64,000 nt of DNA from Sceloporus undulatus (GCF_019175285.1 NC_056524.1:172816551-172880550), one strand, 5' to 3'; shown: positions 22,665-35,740, numbered from the stretch's first letter. The notes: generated from the letters alone by a model not told the origin. Program-made: numbers and translations.

Positions 22665-23940
22665 ACTCTCTCCCAGAGAAATGTATAGGAGCGTTGAGAA
22701 TCCTGTGGTCCTCCAGAAAATGTAGGATTGTCCTTCCCAGCTTCCCTAGACATCATAGCTAATTATGAGACATGTGGCAACTTAAACGGAACAACATTGT
22801 TATAGCCACCCAGATGTGTAAGTCTTACCTTTTGCATTCTGTACATGCTGAGAATTGATTTTGGACACATTTTTCCAAACATTTTCTAGTCACGGAAAAC
22901 AGCTTAATGGGTTTGTCTAATTCAAATCAGGTTTCGATCTGGGCCTAGTTTCTAGTTCAGATTTATTCAGTAATCTTTTTGTGGAGGAAAGAAGAAGTCA
23001 TAACAAAACCAACAAGCTGCAGCCTAACTCTCAGACAACATTTTAACCTTCTTCATGACATATACCATGCTCTGCGATTCAAACCCATGTTTTATTGTAA
23101 CCGGAAGTTTTAAATTTGCTGGTCCAAGATAAATTAATGGAATAATCTATATTCTATTTATTAACTAAATAGTGTTGTGTTTATACTGCAGCCCATTAGT
23201 GTTCTTTGTAAAAATGGTATGGAGCATGGGAAGTCTTACAGTGTGTTATGAGAAATTTGGAATCGAGAACATTTTTTCTCCACTCTCAGGAATGTTTTAT
23301 GTCTTGCTTCCTGAGCATATTAGTTGACAAGGAGCAGAGCCTATGTGTTGCGTTTACCACATTTACGCAGTGATAAGACAACTGACCCATAGTTCTCTAA
23401 TACTTGTCATACTGTTTAGAAAGCAATGGTCTTAAAGACCTGCCTCCTTACATGAACCTTGAATTGCATAAATGTCCGTATCACATAAGCTTTCCAGTCG
23501 TCATTTATTGTGTATTTTGTAGCATCCTAAGTTTTACATAAAGATAGTAGTGAAGTTCAAGAAGCTTTGGACAGACAGGTTAAGTTTCTGTCAGAACAGA
23601 TTTTGGCTATCATAGTGGTTCTCATAACCTATTATTTCTCTCAGTTATGTTAATAGAGAGACTCAGTTAAGAGTATAGAGGCTATTTTATAAGCTGTTTA
23701 GCATATATGTATATGTATATGTATGTATGTATTGCTGTTTGAAGGAGGAAGTGTTGATTTGCCTTCAAACCTGTGAAGACAGGTTTACCATCTGAACAGA
23801 TATACCGTTCAGCCTGCTCTTTCTGTCAGTCTTTCTATGTCAAATTTTTATTGTTAGTTTTCTAGCTTGCAGGTAAGTGTAATGGTTGAAATTTTTTGGT
23901 ACATAGCCAAGACTCTTAACCATGTGTGTGTGTGTTTTTC
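22665..23940. other. SAR1A intron 1, no feature recognised
   Basis: Unique-looking intronic DNA apart from a short (TATG/TA)n run near 23703-23735 and a GT-rich run just before the exon 2 acceptor. Confidence 0.5.
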
Positions 23941-23960
23941 TAGGCAACTGATTTTCCACA

Positions 23961-26900
23961 ATGTCCTTCATATTTGAATGGATCTACAATGGCTTCAGCA
24001 GTGTGCTCCAGTTTCTAGGTAAGGCTTGAAATAATCAAATATAAGCAGCTCTCTTGATCTTATTGTCAACCTAGACATGAAGTGGTAATTGAAGTAGGTG
24101 TAGTTGTGGTTCATACTGGCTTTCACACTAGCAACTACTGATAACTGTGTGTTTTGTCATCCATTCCATCACTTTTCTTTTCTGCACACCACATTACAGA
24201 TACAGCCATTCGACAGCTGGTTAAAGCATGATGTAATATAATTTCATCTATTAAAAAAAACAACAGCAATCAATCTAAATTGATCTCCTACAGCCCTTAA
24301 TTTTTTTTAGTTGAATTTCTTATACTTGGCAATAATATCTCAAAAATCTCTGACTTCATCTCTTAAGAGGCAAAAGAAGAAAGAAAGAAAGAAAGAAAGA
24401 AATTCACCTACGAGATTGCACTTTGTCCATATGGCTTAACCTGCACGGATTGGCAGTGGCTCTCCAGAGTTTCACATTGGAGGCATTCTTTGCTGTAGAT
24501 GGAGAAGCCAGGAATTGAAAATGTGATTTCTGAATGTATATGTGATTGTACAAGTGCTGCACCATAGTTTACTATTCTAGGAGGCTTAACAGTATGCAAA
24601 CTGATGCACAGGAGCAAGAGGCAAACCAACATGAAAATAAAGAAGAAGAGTGCTAAACTAGGTGCCTATAATAGAAAGTAGTGTGTTCTGTTTTCAGCAG
24701 TGTACCAGTTAGAAAACTGAGTATATATTCATGTATAAGTCTAGAAATTTTAGGCCTGCAGCCGCCCCTTTTACAACCATATTGGGGCCACGGCAACCAC
24801 ACGCTGCAGCCCCAACCTGGCATTTGCAGGGCAGCGCCAGAGGAGCACCATGACACCGCACACCATGTGGTGCAGCGCATGGCATCACACCGCCCTGGGG
24901 CAGGGTCGAGGTGTGCGTCATACGGACGGCACGCCCCAACTCCACCCCCAGGGTGCCCTTTTGCAGCAGTGTGCACAGCCCCTTATTCAGTTATTCAAAA
25001 AATTGACCCCAAAAACCTGGGTCCGACAGTGTAAGTACTGTACTTTTAACTCCTATCAAAAAAGGGACCATCTATTTCTCTGAGTAGAATGGTGAAAGGC
25101 AAGCGTTTAGTCCATCCAGGGAGAACCTAAAAGAGGCACCCCCCTCACTGTTGCAGCATTGCTTCTGGCATTGACGCTTCCTCTCAGAGAATCTCTGAGA
25201 CAGTAGAGAGGGTCTGTGCTTCTTTTAGGTTCTCCTCTGTTTGAGGAAACACTTGCCTTTCACGACTCCACTCTGAGAAGGGGGTGGTTCTTTTTTTGAT
25301 AAGAGGGAATATCATATTTTCACTCTTGCCTTTGCATCCTTTTCGCAAGTGTGTGTAAGTTCTCTCTTCATTCATCCAGCCTTTAGGGTGAACACAGACA
25401 GTTATGGCAGCCACAGTTTTGTACATTATTTGGCATTGTTTTCCTTGGTTCATCATTTACATCCTTTGTTAATTCCCTAAGTTTTACTCTCTATTTATCC
25501 ACAAGTCATATTTTGGCCTCAAAACCTGCCTTCGACTTAAACATGAGATCGACGTATACAAAAGGATCTATAGTATACTTTTTTAGACAGTTCTGAATAT
25601 TGTTATCTGTAGCTTTTGAAACTGCCCAGAAACATGGATATTCCAGAGATGGTTTGAAAAATATGCTTATTCTTACAGTATGTCACAAATCCAGTCTTTT
25701 TTATATATTCTCTTTTCTTTTGTGCAGGATTATACAAGAAGTCTGGAAAGCTAGTTTTCTTGGGTTTGGATAATGCAGGCAAAACCACTCTTCTGCACAT
25801 GCTTAAGGATGACCGATTAGGTCAACATGTCCCAACACTGCATCCAAGTAAGCTTTACCTAGCTGAGATTGGTGTTATCTGTTAACATCCTTTCAAAATT
25901 GTGTTTCATGTTAACAGTCTTTAGAACTTGTCCCAGATTTTTAATAAAATTGCTTCATGACAGCACTCATTGTTTTGATAGTAAAACATTTAAAGTTACT
26001 ACTAGACACCATGCTCTAAGATTCTTAATATGTATTTACTGTTTAATATAAAATGTATGTTTTATCTGAAGTTTTAGAAATTAACGTTAACAATAATTCC
26101 ATATCATGTGAAAAGTTGAACGATTTAAGGAGTCACTTCAGACTCTGTTGATCCTTAAAGTTTAAAGTCTTGTAAGACTTTTCTGTCATAATTACTATTC
26201 TTATATTTGAGACAGTACATACATAGCCTTTGCTTAGGCTCATAAATCATTTCCCATTTTCTGGAGGACATGCCCTGTGATAGCTAAATTCTGGAAGTCA
26301 CTTCATTTTAAAATTAGTGATATATTAAAGTTATATTTTGAGCTTTCACCAGTATTATATCTGATAAATATGATGCATGGAATTAAATCAGAGGATAGAT
26401 CCAGATTTTGGAAAATGATCTTATACATGGTGTCAGTTGCATGAGTCTTAATTGCACAGAAATGGAAATCAATGGATACACCAAGTTTAGATAATTGGCT
26501 ATTTAAGTTGCTTGACCTCTATGAGCTGGACAAACTTTCACCTGTAATGGAAGGACAAAATTTTGATACTCATAAAGAAACTTGGTAAGTATTGATAGAT
26601 GACTGTGAAAAATAAAGGAATATGGAAATATTGAAGAATAGAAACTCATAAGGAATACTGTTAAGCTAGAATCTTTGAGGAACTGATAAATATTAAATGG
26701 AAAAGAAGTGGTTAATGTTAACAGGTATCTTGCACAATACCTTGACCGGACAAGTGAAAGAGTAATGCTATATATGGACAATATTATAAGTGGGAAGTGA
26801 ATGTATGGGTTGATTTGTTTTTTTGACATTGTATTTTAGTGAACTGGATTACTTTTGTAGGGAGTGGTGAATTATAGCTATATATGTTTGTTTATGTTTT

Positions 26901-29266
26901 TGTTTGGTAGTTGTTTTTTATTGTTGTTGTTTGCTCATCTCTGTTGTTTTCTAGTTTGTAATATAATAAACACTGTAAAAATCATTTCCCATTTTCTTCA
27001 GCATCAGAAGAGCTGACAATTGCAGGAATGACTTTCACAACGTTTGATCTTGGTGGCCACGAGCAAGGTAGAAATTGTTTCTTCCCTTGTGACTAGCATT
27101 TGCTTCATATTTTTGTTTTTACAGATGTTTCTTACCAAGGAATTTTTACTAGCTAGATATGCATAAAGGGTCCCCAGGAACACCTTGTGAAAACCAGTGC
27201 CCTCCGTTATTTCATTAATTGAAGAGTTACAAAAGAGCTGCAGCAATTATTGTAAAAACTGTGAGGTGAACTATCCTCAGGGATAGTTCTGTGTGAACTG
27301 TTTTTCTCCCTTTACTGATTCTCCTTATTTCAGCTGAGAAGTGATCACAAGTCTATGAAAAGTCTTATTGCAAAAATACCAATAATACATTTAACAGATG
27401 TTTTAGATTACTGTGCATATTTGTGAAGGATATGCTTATTGTCAAAAGGATGAGATCATAAAACAGCAATAACCACTTGCTTCTGATAGCAAGGTAATAT
27501 TTCAAAATTTCTTAGGGCACACAAACTATCCATTTTATCCTCCTTCAGGTATGCAACTTCTGCTACTGTTTCTATTGTTTCCTCTTAGCTCGCCGTGTCT
27601 GGAAGAACTATCTACCAGCAATTAATGGGATAGTCTTTTTAGTGGACTGTGCAGATCACACACGTCTTATGGAGTCGAAAGTGGAACTTAATGTACGTAA
27701 CTCCACACCACCACTAAAATGCAAATGCCATTACACAGCATAGTCGTAACCCGTGTAAAATATCTTCTCTGTTTCTTAATAAATTAATGCCATATGTGTG
27801 AGAGGATGGGAGAAATCTAATATTCGAATTAGGGGTCAAGAGGGAAGTTATCTAAGTGCTGCTATTGTAAAAAGTGGCTTTGTACTATAGTATGAGAATG
27901 TAAAGATCCCGCAAAAAGAAATCCAGGTGTCATCTTCAGTAATGATTAGCAAGAAAATTATTTCAGTAGCATTTTCTGATACTGAAGTTGGAATATTTAC
28001 TGTGAATCATTGTTTGCATGCTGCATATACTCTGTGACATGCAAGTATTTTTCACCCCTCTCATTAGGCACTAATGACCGATGAAACAATATCCAATGTG
28101 CCAATTCTTATCTTGGGTAATAAAATTGACAGACCAGAAGCTATCAGTGAGGAAAAACTGCGAGAGATTTTTGGGCTTTATGGACAGACCACAGGCAAGG
28201 TAAGGAGTCAAACCTTGGTTCAAAAAAAGAGAAATGATCCTGTATTACAAACTTTATGTCTTTTCTGGCAGTGCACTGTATTTCAAGATTCACCCTTTTT
28301 AATGGCTTTTAAATTGGCTTAGAAAAATAAGTAACAAGCTTTCAGTAAATCTGTGTATTATATAGGGTGTTTTTCAAAAGATGAATGAAGTTTTGAAGGT
28401 TAGCATATTACATTTTCATACAGTAGAGTCCACTTGATCAGATGCATGAAGTGCCATAAATGCTTGTTTATAAATTGAGAAATTTATGCCCAAAAATTGA
28501 CCCTAAAATCCCAAGTCAACTTATTTGTGGGGCAGTATGGTAATGTGATAGCAGCTCTTTTAGATTTCCCCATGCAGTCAGCAGAGCAGTTTATTTCTCT
28601 CTTGTGCCAAGCAGAAAGAGTCCTGGGTGATTGATTGCTTTTAAACAAACTTTCCCTCTCCCACCCACTGTCTGGAGAGTGAAGGACAAAACAAAAGCTG
28701 AAATGATCAAGCAAAAAGCCTCAATTAGAGTCTCTTTTGCCGTACACACACTGAAGGAGCCTCCAATTTTTACCCTTATCCACGGTTCATGGCAAAATGC
28801 ACTCCTGCTTAGAGAAGAACCATTGAAATGAATGAGACTTGTCACAGTTGACTTAAGTCATTGATTACAGGAGCTATGTTCTAAGTAGGATTTAGACCAA
28901 ATTAGTTTTAGGCCATTGATCTTCATGAGTTCATGGCATGAACTCCATGCCTGGGGAGCCTACTTTTCCTTGGGATACACAGGCCTTAAGTAGCTCTAGA
29001 GCAGGTGCAAAGATCATATCAAACCACTATGGCTAAACATCAGGAAGCCTTATATGTTTGCCTTTGACCCTGTACTTGAACCTGGAGTCATTGTCATTGA
29101 AGAATCCAGCAGCTAAGTCTTGTGAATGAATTCTTATTTGACTCTCTAGGGTAACGTGCCACAGAAGGACTTGAACACACGCCCCATGGAAGTGTTCATG
29201 TGTAGTGTACTGAAGAGGCAAGGCTACGGTGAAGGTTTTCGTTGGCTGTCGCAGTATATTGACTGA
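23961..29266 (+). CDS. SAR1A: SAR1A, COPII-coat small GTPase
   Basis: Sar1 GTPase. In its GTP form it inserts an N-terminal amphipathic helix into ER exit-site membrane and recruits Sec23/24, starting COPII vesicle formation. Coding exons are 23961-24018, 25728-25847, 27002-27067, 27589-27692, 28068-28199 and 29150-29266: 597 nt, 198 residues plus stop, exactly the family length. The hydrophobic start [12 protein letters not shown] is present, as are P-loop GLDNAGKTT, switch DLGGHEQ with the GTPase-relevant His, NKID for guanine binding, and the C-terminal [22 protein letters not shown] (split here only as a description). The start is the first ATG after the exon 2 acceptor. Paralogue SAR1B is very similar, and a few residues (DRPEA) look SAR1B-like. 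Position between PPA1 and TYSND1 decides for SAR1A. Confidence 0.96.
24376..24402. repeat. (GAAA)n microsatellite
   Basis: About six GAAA units in SAR1A intron 2. Confidence 0.85.
24718..25573. mobile_element. Long foldback DNA-transposon-like repeat with GC-rich insert
   Basis: The ends are inverted versions of each other (ATTCATGTATAAGTC left; GACTTAAACATGAGATCGAC right). Internal inverted pairs include GAACCTAAAAGA with TCTTTTAGGTTC and GTGAAAGGCAAG with CTTGCCTTTCAC. A GC-rich segment at 24775-24985 looks inserted. It shares right-end blocks with 4310-4835 and a terminal block with 57228-57350. No transposase frame is present. Confidence 0.6.
25860..26995. other. SAR1A intron 3, no feature recognised
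   Basis: AT-rich intronic DNA. The minus-strand open frame at 26503-26829 has no recognisable domain and is taken as chance. Confidence 0.5.
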
Positions 29267-31725
29267 TATTGGAGAGACAGATCTACTCCTGGACTGGTCC
29301 TCTTCACAGCTTCCTTATGGACATTTCTATTAGACGTGGAAGGCTCTCCAACCATATACTGGCAATGACCAAGAGACTCCTGTCTTCAGTTACCCTACAT
29401 CACAGTGGTGACACAATTCTTTTTCCTTTGTCTTGGAGATTACATTCTGTACACTGGTGCAAGTTGTCACTTCTAGTGCCCATTGTTTCCAGTGGAAACC
29501 ATGGCTTTCAGTTACAATGGGGCAGGTGAGGTGGAATGTGGAACTCTGCACTCAGCACTCTAGTGGCTGGAAAAGAGATCATGTCTCACCACTGTGGCCA
29601 ATTGACTTAAAAGAAAGCAACTATATTTTTTAAAGTGTTTAATGTAAATTTTGTCCCTTTAGATTGTTTAAGTTAGCATTCATCTTGTTTGGGCCAGAAT
29701 CTGTTAGGGTTTTTTTTTTTAATTATTTAATAGTTCCCAAATGACTGAACCAACTATCATGATATTCAAATGGAAAGATGGGTTTAATTGCCCTGTAAGA
29801 TGGTTGTGCTGTCACACTGTTTGATCATGAAGATGGTGCTGTTGGGACTGATTTGTGCAATGGTTTTTCCTCTTTCTTTGACAGAGGTTTTAGTTGGGGG
29901 AGGGAAATGGATCACTTACATAGAGATACACTTGCTCTAGCTTTCCATGATGTCATTATATTTAGAAGTCTGAGACATGGTTAATCACTTTGGCCCACCT
30001 CTAAAAGTTACTGTCACTCTCTTGTCAGCAGGCTTTCTTCTTTGCAGCACCAGTGGGAAGGACTTACGATGCAAAATGTTTTGTGTTAGAAGCAACTGCT
30101 GAAAAGAAAAACAGTAAAAATCATGAATTTTGTTGGATTATTATAGCATTAAATTTTTCCAACAAGTGCATATCATAATGCTGTTAATGTAAACTAACCG
30201 TGTTTCTTTTATATCCAACAGAGCATATGTTTGAAGTTTCATTAGTTGCCTAAACGTTTTCATTTTCAGTAAAACACACAGGCGTCCTTCTCCTTTAGGG
30301 GTGTGTGATGGTGCTTTAGTTTGAAACTATTTCTAGTATTCACTGGCAAATATATTTCAGTCTATGGGAACATGTGACTCAGAGTCTGAAAACAGTTGCT
30401 TGCCTACTCTGTTACAAAAGATGAAATGCAAAATGGCAGGGTATCATATATTGTGCCATGGGCACTTAATTCTTTTAAAAAGTATAGTATTGCTAAGACA
30501 TAATGGTAAAACACAGGATGATATGGTTGTTAGCCACTGTGATCTAGTATCTTGTCTGAAACATCAAATTTCTTCAAAGACAAAGAAGCCTCTAACATAA
30601 CAATTAACAATGGAAACTCCCAGAATTTGTTTGTGATACTGAAAATCCATTTACTTTAACTTTCAAGTCTGCCACTTGTTGCCCATTGCTTTGTGCTGCC
30701 CTTGCGTGTCAAGTGACCACATAGAGTCCTCTGAAATACATAATGCATCTGTAAGACAGGATAAATTTACTATTTCTCTGCCAGCAGGAAAAGCTGAATG
30801 TACTGGAAACATGATAGTTTAATTTGTACAGGTTGATACTGTCTGATATGTAATGGTTGATGTACTCCCAAGGTAGTTTAAGCTGGATTGTCATTGAAAG
30901 AACCCTGAGACAGTAGACTATTCTTGAAAAGGATGACTAGGCAATGTCTAATTAGCATCAAGCGGGCTCTCTTCCCATTTCTGCAATGTTAGTAATTCTA
31001 GATCTGTTTGCAATGTCTTAACTTAAAATGGATGCATATAGCGTCATTATTGAGTTCACTTTTAATCTCTGTAAATACCTTTGGGTTTTGCATAAGAAGT
31101 TTTTCAAATCACCTGTGAATATCTCCTAGGTCAAAGTGCCTATGAGTGTGGTGCCAAGGAGTTGTAGTGAACACAACAGTCTACAGTAGCCCCATAAATA
31201 CTGTTGATCAGATGCATATAATGTAGCCTCTTCAGTCCTGAGCATATAGTTTTCCCCATTTGGCAATATAGTAAAGGGATCCGGAATGGATGTCTCCTCT
31301 TGAAATAATATGACTCCTGGTGACTCTTATCAGAAGTGGCATTCTCTGATTCCATGCTTAAAAAAAGAAGACTCAGTAAACAAGAGCTATAGGATTGATG
31401 CCTATTATAAACACAGCTTTCTGTGAAGGTGGTGTCCTAACCACTGGAGAAAGCAGTTGTGAATAGCTCTGACCTGTTTCGTCATCCCCGCCCCCGCTTG
31501 CCATGTATATTGTCATCAGACAAGTCTAACTCCTCACAGCGTATGGATATAAAGTTTAATATATTATTTAGAAATTGGATTGCAGATTGGAAAATTGGGA
31601 GAAGTGTGTCATTCTGTCAGCAAAATGTTTTAATTTCCCATTCCTGGAAACGTTAAACGTGTTTGCAGAGAAAGTTTGTCTGTATCCAAAACATTTTAAT
31701 AAAAGTTTTTTAAATACAACAACAA
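29267..31725 (+). terminator. SAR1A: SAR1A 3' UTR and poly(A) signal
   Basis: About 2.4 kb of AT-rich, repeat-poor sequence follows the stop. AATAAA at 31698-31703 is followed by a T run, and is the best candidate end. The absence of repeats over this whole stretch, in a window dense with them, supports a transcribed UTR. An earlier alternative end is possible. Confidence 0.5.
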
Positions 31726-32519
31726 CACACAAATCATATTCACATGCAATGGGCTGAAATTGCTACAATCCTGTTATCTAACAGTAAGCAAGGAATGGCA
31801 TCTACAGTGCCTTGGTGTAGAAATTTCTGGATCCAGTGTTCTTAAAGTTTAAATCAAAGGAATAAATGTAGTAGCCAATAGAACACATGATGTCCATTCA
31901 GTAAACAATATGTTTAAAACGTTTATATAATTTAGGAGTTATATAACAATCATTAAGGGAATTTATAGTTATATCATCCAGCATTTAAATATTTTAAGCC
32001 TCATATTGACACAGTTCTTTGTTTCAGAAGGGGGAAAATGTGGTGCTGCTTAAAAACAGTGTATTCCGACATCTGTTAAAAGCTTGATGTTGAGTCAAAT
32101 GTTAAATGAGAAGTACAGTCAGAACAAATCTATGGTGTGTGTGTTATATCTGCATATGATACTTCAGCCAGTTCATTTGAGTGGCCTTCTAGAGGAGAAG
32201 AAAAACTAAGACATGCTGAAATAAGCAGCAGTGCTTGCAGTCTGACATTGGAAGAAAATTCTAAGGTGGGCAAGCATGAAGATTGCTCTTACATTGTCCA
32301 GTAGAGTATTTTTTTCAATGATGATTGATATTTGTATTCAACGTGTGTGTATTCCTGTTTGTGTATCACCCATCATATAGTGCCCAGTATCATTTTGGAA
32401 TAGAAAGGATGTTGCTACTATCTGAATTTGGTTTGAAACCTCTCTTACTGATTGTGATCATAGAAAGAAAAAAGATGCTGATTTGCACATATATTGGGGG
32501 GGTGTGTGTGTGAAATATA

Positions 32520-32700
32520 TTTATTTATTTCGTTTCTATGCTGCGTTTCTCCCAGGAAGGGACCCAAAGTGGCTTACAAGATAAAAACATTTTTAAAATG
32601 TCACAGTAATTTTTAAAAACAATTAAAATCATTTATTTAAAATAATAGATAATATAAAAACATATCGTAAGTTAAAAACATATCCATGGCATAGGTCAGA
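32520..32700 (-). mobile_element. LINE 3' end (L2/CR1-type)
   Basis: The plus strand shows TTTATTTATTTCGTTTCTAT, GGGACCCAAAGTGGCTTACA and an A-rich stretch, the reverse of the usual 'GGCGGTATATAAATAAA' type of tail. Short and truncated. Confidence 0.55.
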
Positions 32701-33645
32701 GGCAGGGTATGCTTCACTCAGAGATTTGGAATAGTGTTTGGAAGTGACCAACTCCAGTGTTCCTGGGTGTCAGGTTTTAGATTCTGGGACTCTTCGGTGC
32801 CCACGAAAAACAAAAGCAGAAGTTTACTTTGGGTTTTGAAGCATGGGTATGTAGGGATTAAAGATGGCTGGGAAGCCTGGCATGTTGTTAGGAAGGACAA
32901 ATGGCAGTATTGTTCAGTGATGAAGATTGGTGAAAGAAGCTTCAAACCAACAACTGGAGAAACCCAAACCACATTTACCACCTCCACTTACCAGTATATG
33001 TTATGTCTAGAAATATATGGTGGGTCATGCTAGCCAAGGAGAATGATAACAGTAGAAATATGGGTTTTAGATCAGGAAATAAGCAAGAAGTTGCCACTCT
33101 TATGCTGTAACTTGATGCCTTCTTACTTGGAGGTAAGCCCTGTTGAAATCACTAAATATGATGTATCGTTTTTTCCCCTTTTCTGGAAACAATGAGAGTA
33201 GGTGGATTTTTTTGTAGAAGAAAACATTTCTTTTTTAAAGTTTTATTTGCAGCCTTAGGCATATATGTTCAAAAGTAAGTCCCCGAATTTAAAGGGCCAT
33301 GTAAATGTCTATAAGACTGAAGTCTTAGTCTCTCTCTCAAAATATGTATGTGTCCTATTAATGACAGAAGCTGTGGACATTTTTGTAGTAACTCTCAGAG
33401 TTCTTCACCTACTATAACAAATGCAAACAGCAGTTTTGTGGTAGAGTTGGTTGTAGGATTCTGGGAGTTGTAATCTAAATCAGCTTTTTCCATGCCCATT
33501 TTTATTCATAACGCAGATTGTGTACTAATAAAAAACGTTGGTTTTGGCACACATTCACAAGGCCACAGGAGAAATGGGTCTGGATTCACCTGAGCAGAAT
33601 GAAGCTCTCTATTCATTTCAATGTCCTTCGAGAGTTCATCTAGGT

Positions 33646-33844
33646 CAGTGGTTCTCAACCTGTGGGCTGCAACCCCTTTGGAGGTCGAATAACCCTTTCA
33701 TAAGGGTTGCCTAAGACCATCGGAAAACAGCGGCAAAATTAAAGTTATAAAGTAGCAACGAAAATAATTTTATGTCGGGGGGGTCACTACAACATGAGGA
33801 ACTGTATTAAAGGCTTGTGACATTAGGAAGGTTGAGAGCCACTG
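33646..33844. mobile_element. hAT MITE, SPIN/Charlie-like, with target duplication
   Basis: A 199-bp element with terminal inverted repeats CAGTGGTTCTCAACCT and AGGTTGAGAGCCACTG. It is flanked by TCTAGGT at 33639-33645 and 33845-33851, 7 of the 8 bp expected for hAT. The interior includes AAGTAGCAACGAAAATAATT, a block I recognise from SPIN/OposCharlie-type elements. No transposase is encoded. Confidence 0.85.
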
Positions 33845-33945
33845 TCTAGGTGGTTTTTCCTATTGATTTTCCACTCTCCCTCCCTTTAGTAGAGTCATAT
33901 TTAAAAGCAGTAAGGAATTGCTGAGGTTTACATATAAAGAAAAGT

Positions 33946-34135
33946 GAGCCAGCGTGGTGTAGTGGTTTGAGCATTAGACTATGGCTCTGGACAGAACGGT
34001 TCGATTCCCTGCTCAGCCATGGAAACCCACTGGGTGATCTTGGGCAAGTCGCATACTCTCAGCCTTAGAAAACCCTGTCATAGGGTTGCCTTAGGGTCAC
34101 CGTAAGTTGGGACTGATTTGAAGGCACACAACAGC
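33946..34135 (+). mobile_element. tRNA-derived SINE, full-looking copy
   Basis: The head GCCAGCGTGGTGTAGTGGTT holds a pol III A box, and GGTTCGATTCCC is the B box. The body CATGGAAACCCACTGGGTGA, CTTGGGCAAGTCGCATACTC leads to a tail GAAGGCACACAACAGCAAC. This is the reference copy for six other partial copies in the window. Confidence 0.9.
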
Positions 34136-34651
34136 AACGTAGACAAACGAAACAGAAATACTTATTTCAGGGCATTTTAAAAGGATTTGCCACCTGATGT
34201 CTATTCTCTTATAAAACTATTGTTTTAAAAGGCACGTTTTTATTAAGAATCTGTAATGACCGTGAGCTGTCTGGGGATGATGGGAGCTGCACTCCCATAC
34301 AGATCTGGAAGTCACCAATTTGGAGAAGGCTGTTTCTCAGAAAATTGGTGTTGAACAATAGGAAAATTTCCTGGCTGTGGGTGGAAAAACTGTCTGAGTT
34401 GGGCGTGCAGTTTGTACCTATCAGGAACAGCCACATAATACTGTATGTGTGTGTACTGTATGTGTGTATATATAGTCATTTCTAATGTCCTGGGCTCCAG
34501 TCCTTTTCCTGGGATGCCTGGCTCACTTCAAAGGAACATATAGAAGAATGTCTGAGGTTACTGTAGCCTGAGTGTTTGGAGGTCAGCACTCTGTATATAC
34601 TCCTTACTGTTATGACGAACTCTTGATACTGGAAATAAAGTCTGACTAAAG

Positions 34652-34832
34652 GAGCCAGCCTGGTATGGGTGTTGGAACAGGGTCCTGGAAACCCACTGGG
34701 TGACCCTGGACAAGTCACACTCTCTCAGCCTCAGAGGATGGCCATGCCAAACCCCCTCTGAACAAATCCTGCCAAGAAAATTCCAAGATAGAGTCGCTAT
34801 ACGGCAGAAACTGCAACAACATCAACAACAAA
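34652..34832 (+). mobile_element. tRNA-derived SINE copy
   Basis: The head is diverged. The body is clear: CCTGGAAACCCACTGGGTGA, CACACTCTCTCAGCCTCAGA, GAACAAATCCTGCCAAGAAA. It ends in an ACAACATCAACAACA tail. Confidence 0.8.
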
Positions 34833-34851
34833 CGGGTCTTAATCCAAAATT

Positions 34852-35065
34852 TTCATCCACACTGCAGAAACAACTCACTTAGATACTGCTTCAACTGCCC
34901 TGGCTCAATGCTAGAGAAACCTGGGAACTGCAGTTTTGTGAAACATTTAGCCTTCTCTGTCAGAGAGCTCTGGTGCCACAACAAACTACAATTCCCAGGA
35001 TTCCTTAGCACTGAGCCAGAGCAGTTAAAGGAGTCTCAAACTGGATTATTTGTGCACTGTGGATG
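34852..35065. mobile_element. Foldback MITE copy
   Basis: Ends TCATCCACACTGCAGAAAC and TGTGCACTGTGGATGA, with long complementary arms (GGGAACTGCAGTTTTGTG / CAAACTACAATTCCCAGG) around TTAGCCTTCTCTGTCAGAG. Confidence 0.85.
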
Positions 35066-35147
35066 ACTTCCCCTTAAGCAAAAGTAATAACCTCCAAGTC
35101 GGGGTTTGCATCAAGGCTGCTAAAGATCCATGGGGAGAGGTGGGTAA

Positions 35148-35325
35148 TAAAAATTATTATTATTATTATTATTAAACATACTATATTTAATAACATGTAT
35201 ATAATATATTAATACATATCTATTTTATATATAATATACTTACTATAATATTTATATATAATTTATTATTGTTGTTGAATGTGTATAATATATGTAATAA
35301 TAAGTATATTATTATTATTAGAGTT
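35148..35325. repeat. ATT microsatellite and AT-rich tract
   Basis: About nine ATT units, then TA-rich DNA, then another ATT run near 35308-35320. Confidence 0.85.
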
Positions 35326-35459
35326 TTTTGGAGCCAGATCCTGGGTAGGCCCTTTAGCAAAGGGTGCTTGTGTGTGTCTTTGTGTGTGTCCATTTATTGA
35401 GCACAACTTGGGAAAGTTACTTTCCTAAGTACATTCCCCCCCCCAGGGCCTGGTCTAGC

Positions 35460-35740
35460 CATCCTTTTCTCTGCTGCCTCATGGGAGTTGTAGTCCAGAA
35501 AAGAGTAACTTCTTGTGCAGCCCAGGAGCCAATCTGGGAGCACGCTTGTAGCGTCAGTGTTCCTTCCAGCCAATGGGAGCTCTCCTGTTGACGTGGCTCA
35601 GCTCAGGAGGAGGAGATTCCCTCTGACGTAGCTGGCTCTCAGTCAGCTGGTTCCCATTCCGGATCTAAAGCCAAGGGAAGCCCCTTTGTTCCTCCAGTGA
35701 TGGGCGGCAGGGCAGCAGACCCAGGACCTGTAAGTTGCAA
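35460..35740 (+). promoter_or_regulatory. TYSND1: Promoter-like segment proposed for TYSND1
   Basis: GC-richer than its surroundings, with two CCAAT boxes (35529-35533, 35570-35574), two TGACGT cores (35589-35596, 35624-35630) and a perfect donor GTAAGT at 35730. A strong acceptor (pyrimidine tract, CCCAG at 37917) lies 31 nt before the TYSND1 ATG, and the DNA just upstream of that acceptor is an L2 LINE tail. A non-coding first exon ending at 35729 would explain this. It is inferred from motif layout, not from a transcript. Confidence 0.45.

Noticed and set aside
28074-28322. 82-codon frame as a separate small gene
   Set aside because: It is SAR1A exon 28068-28199 read on into the intron.
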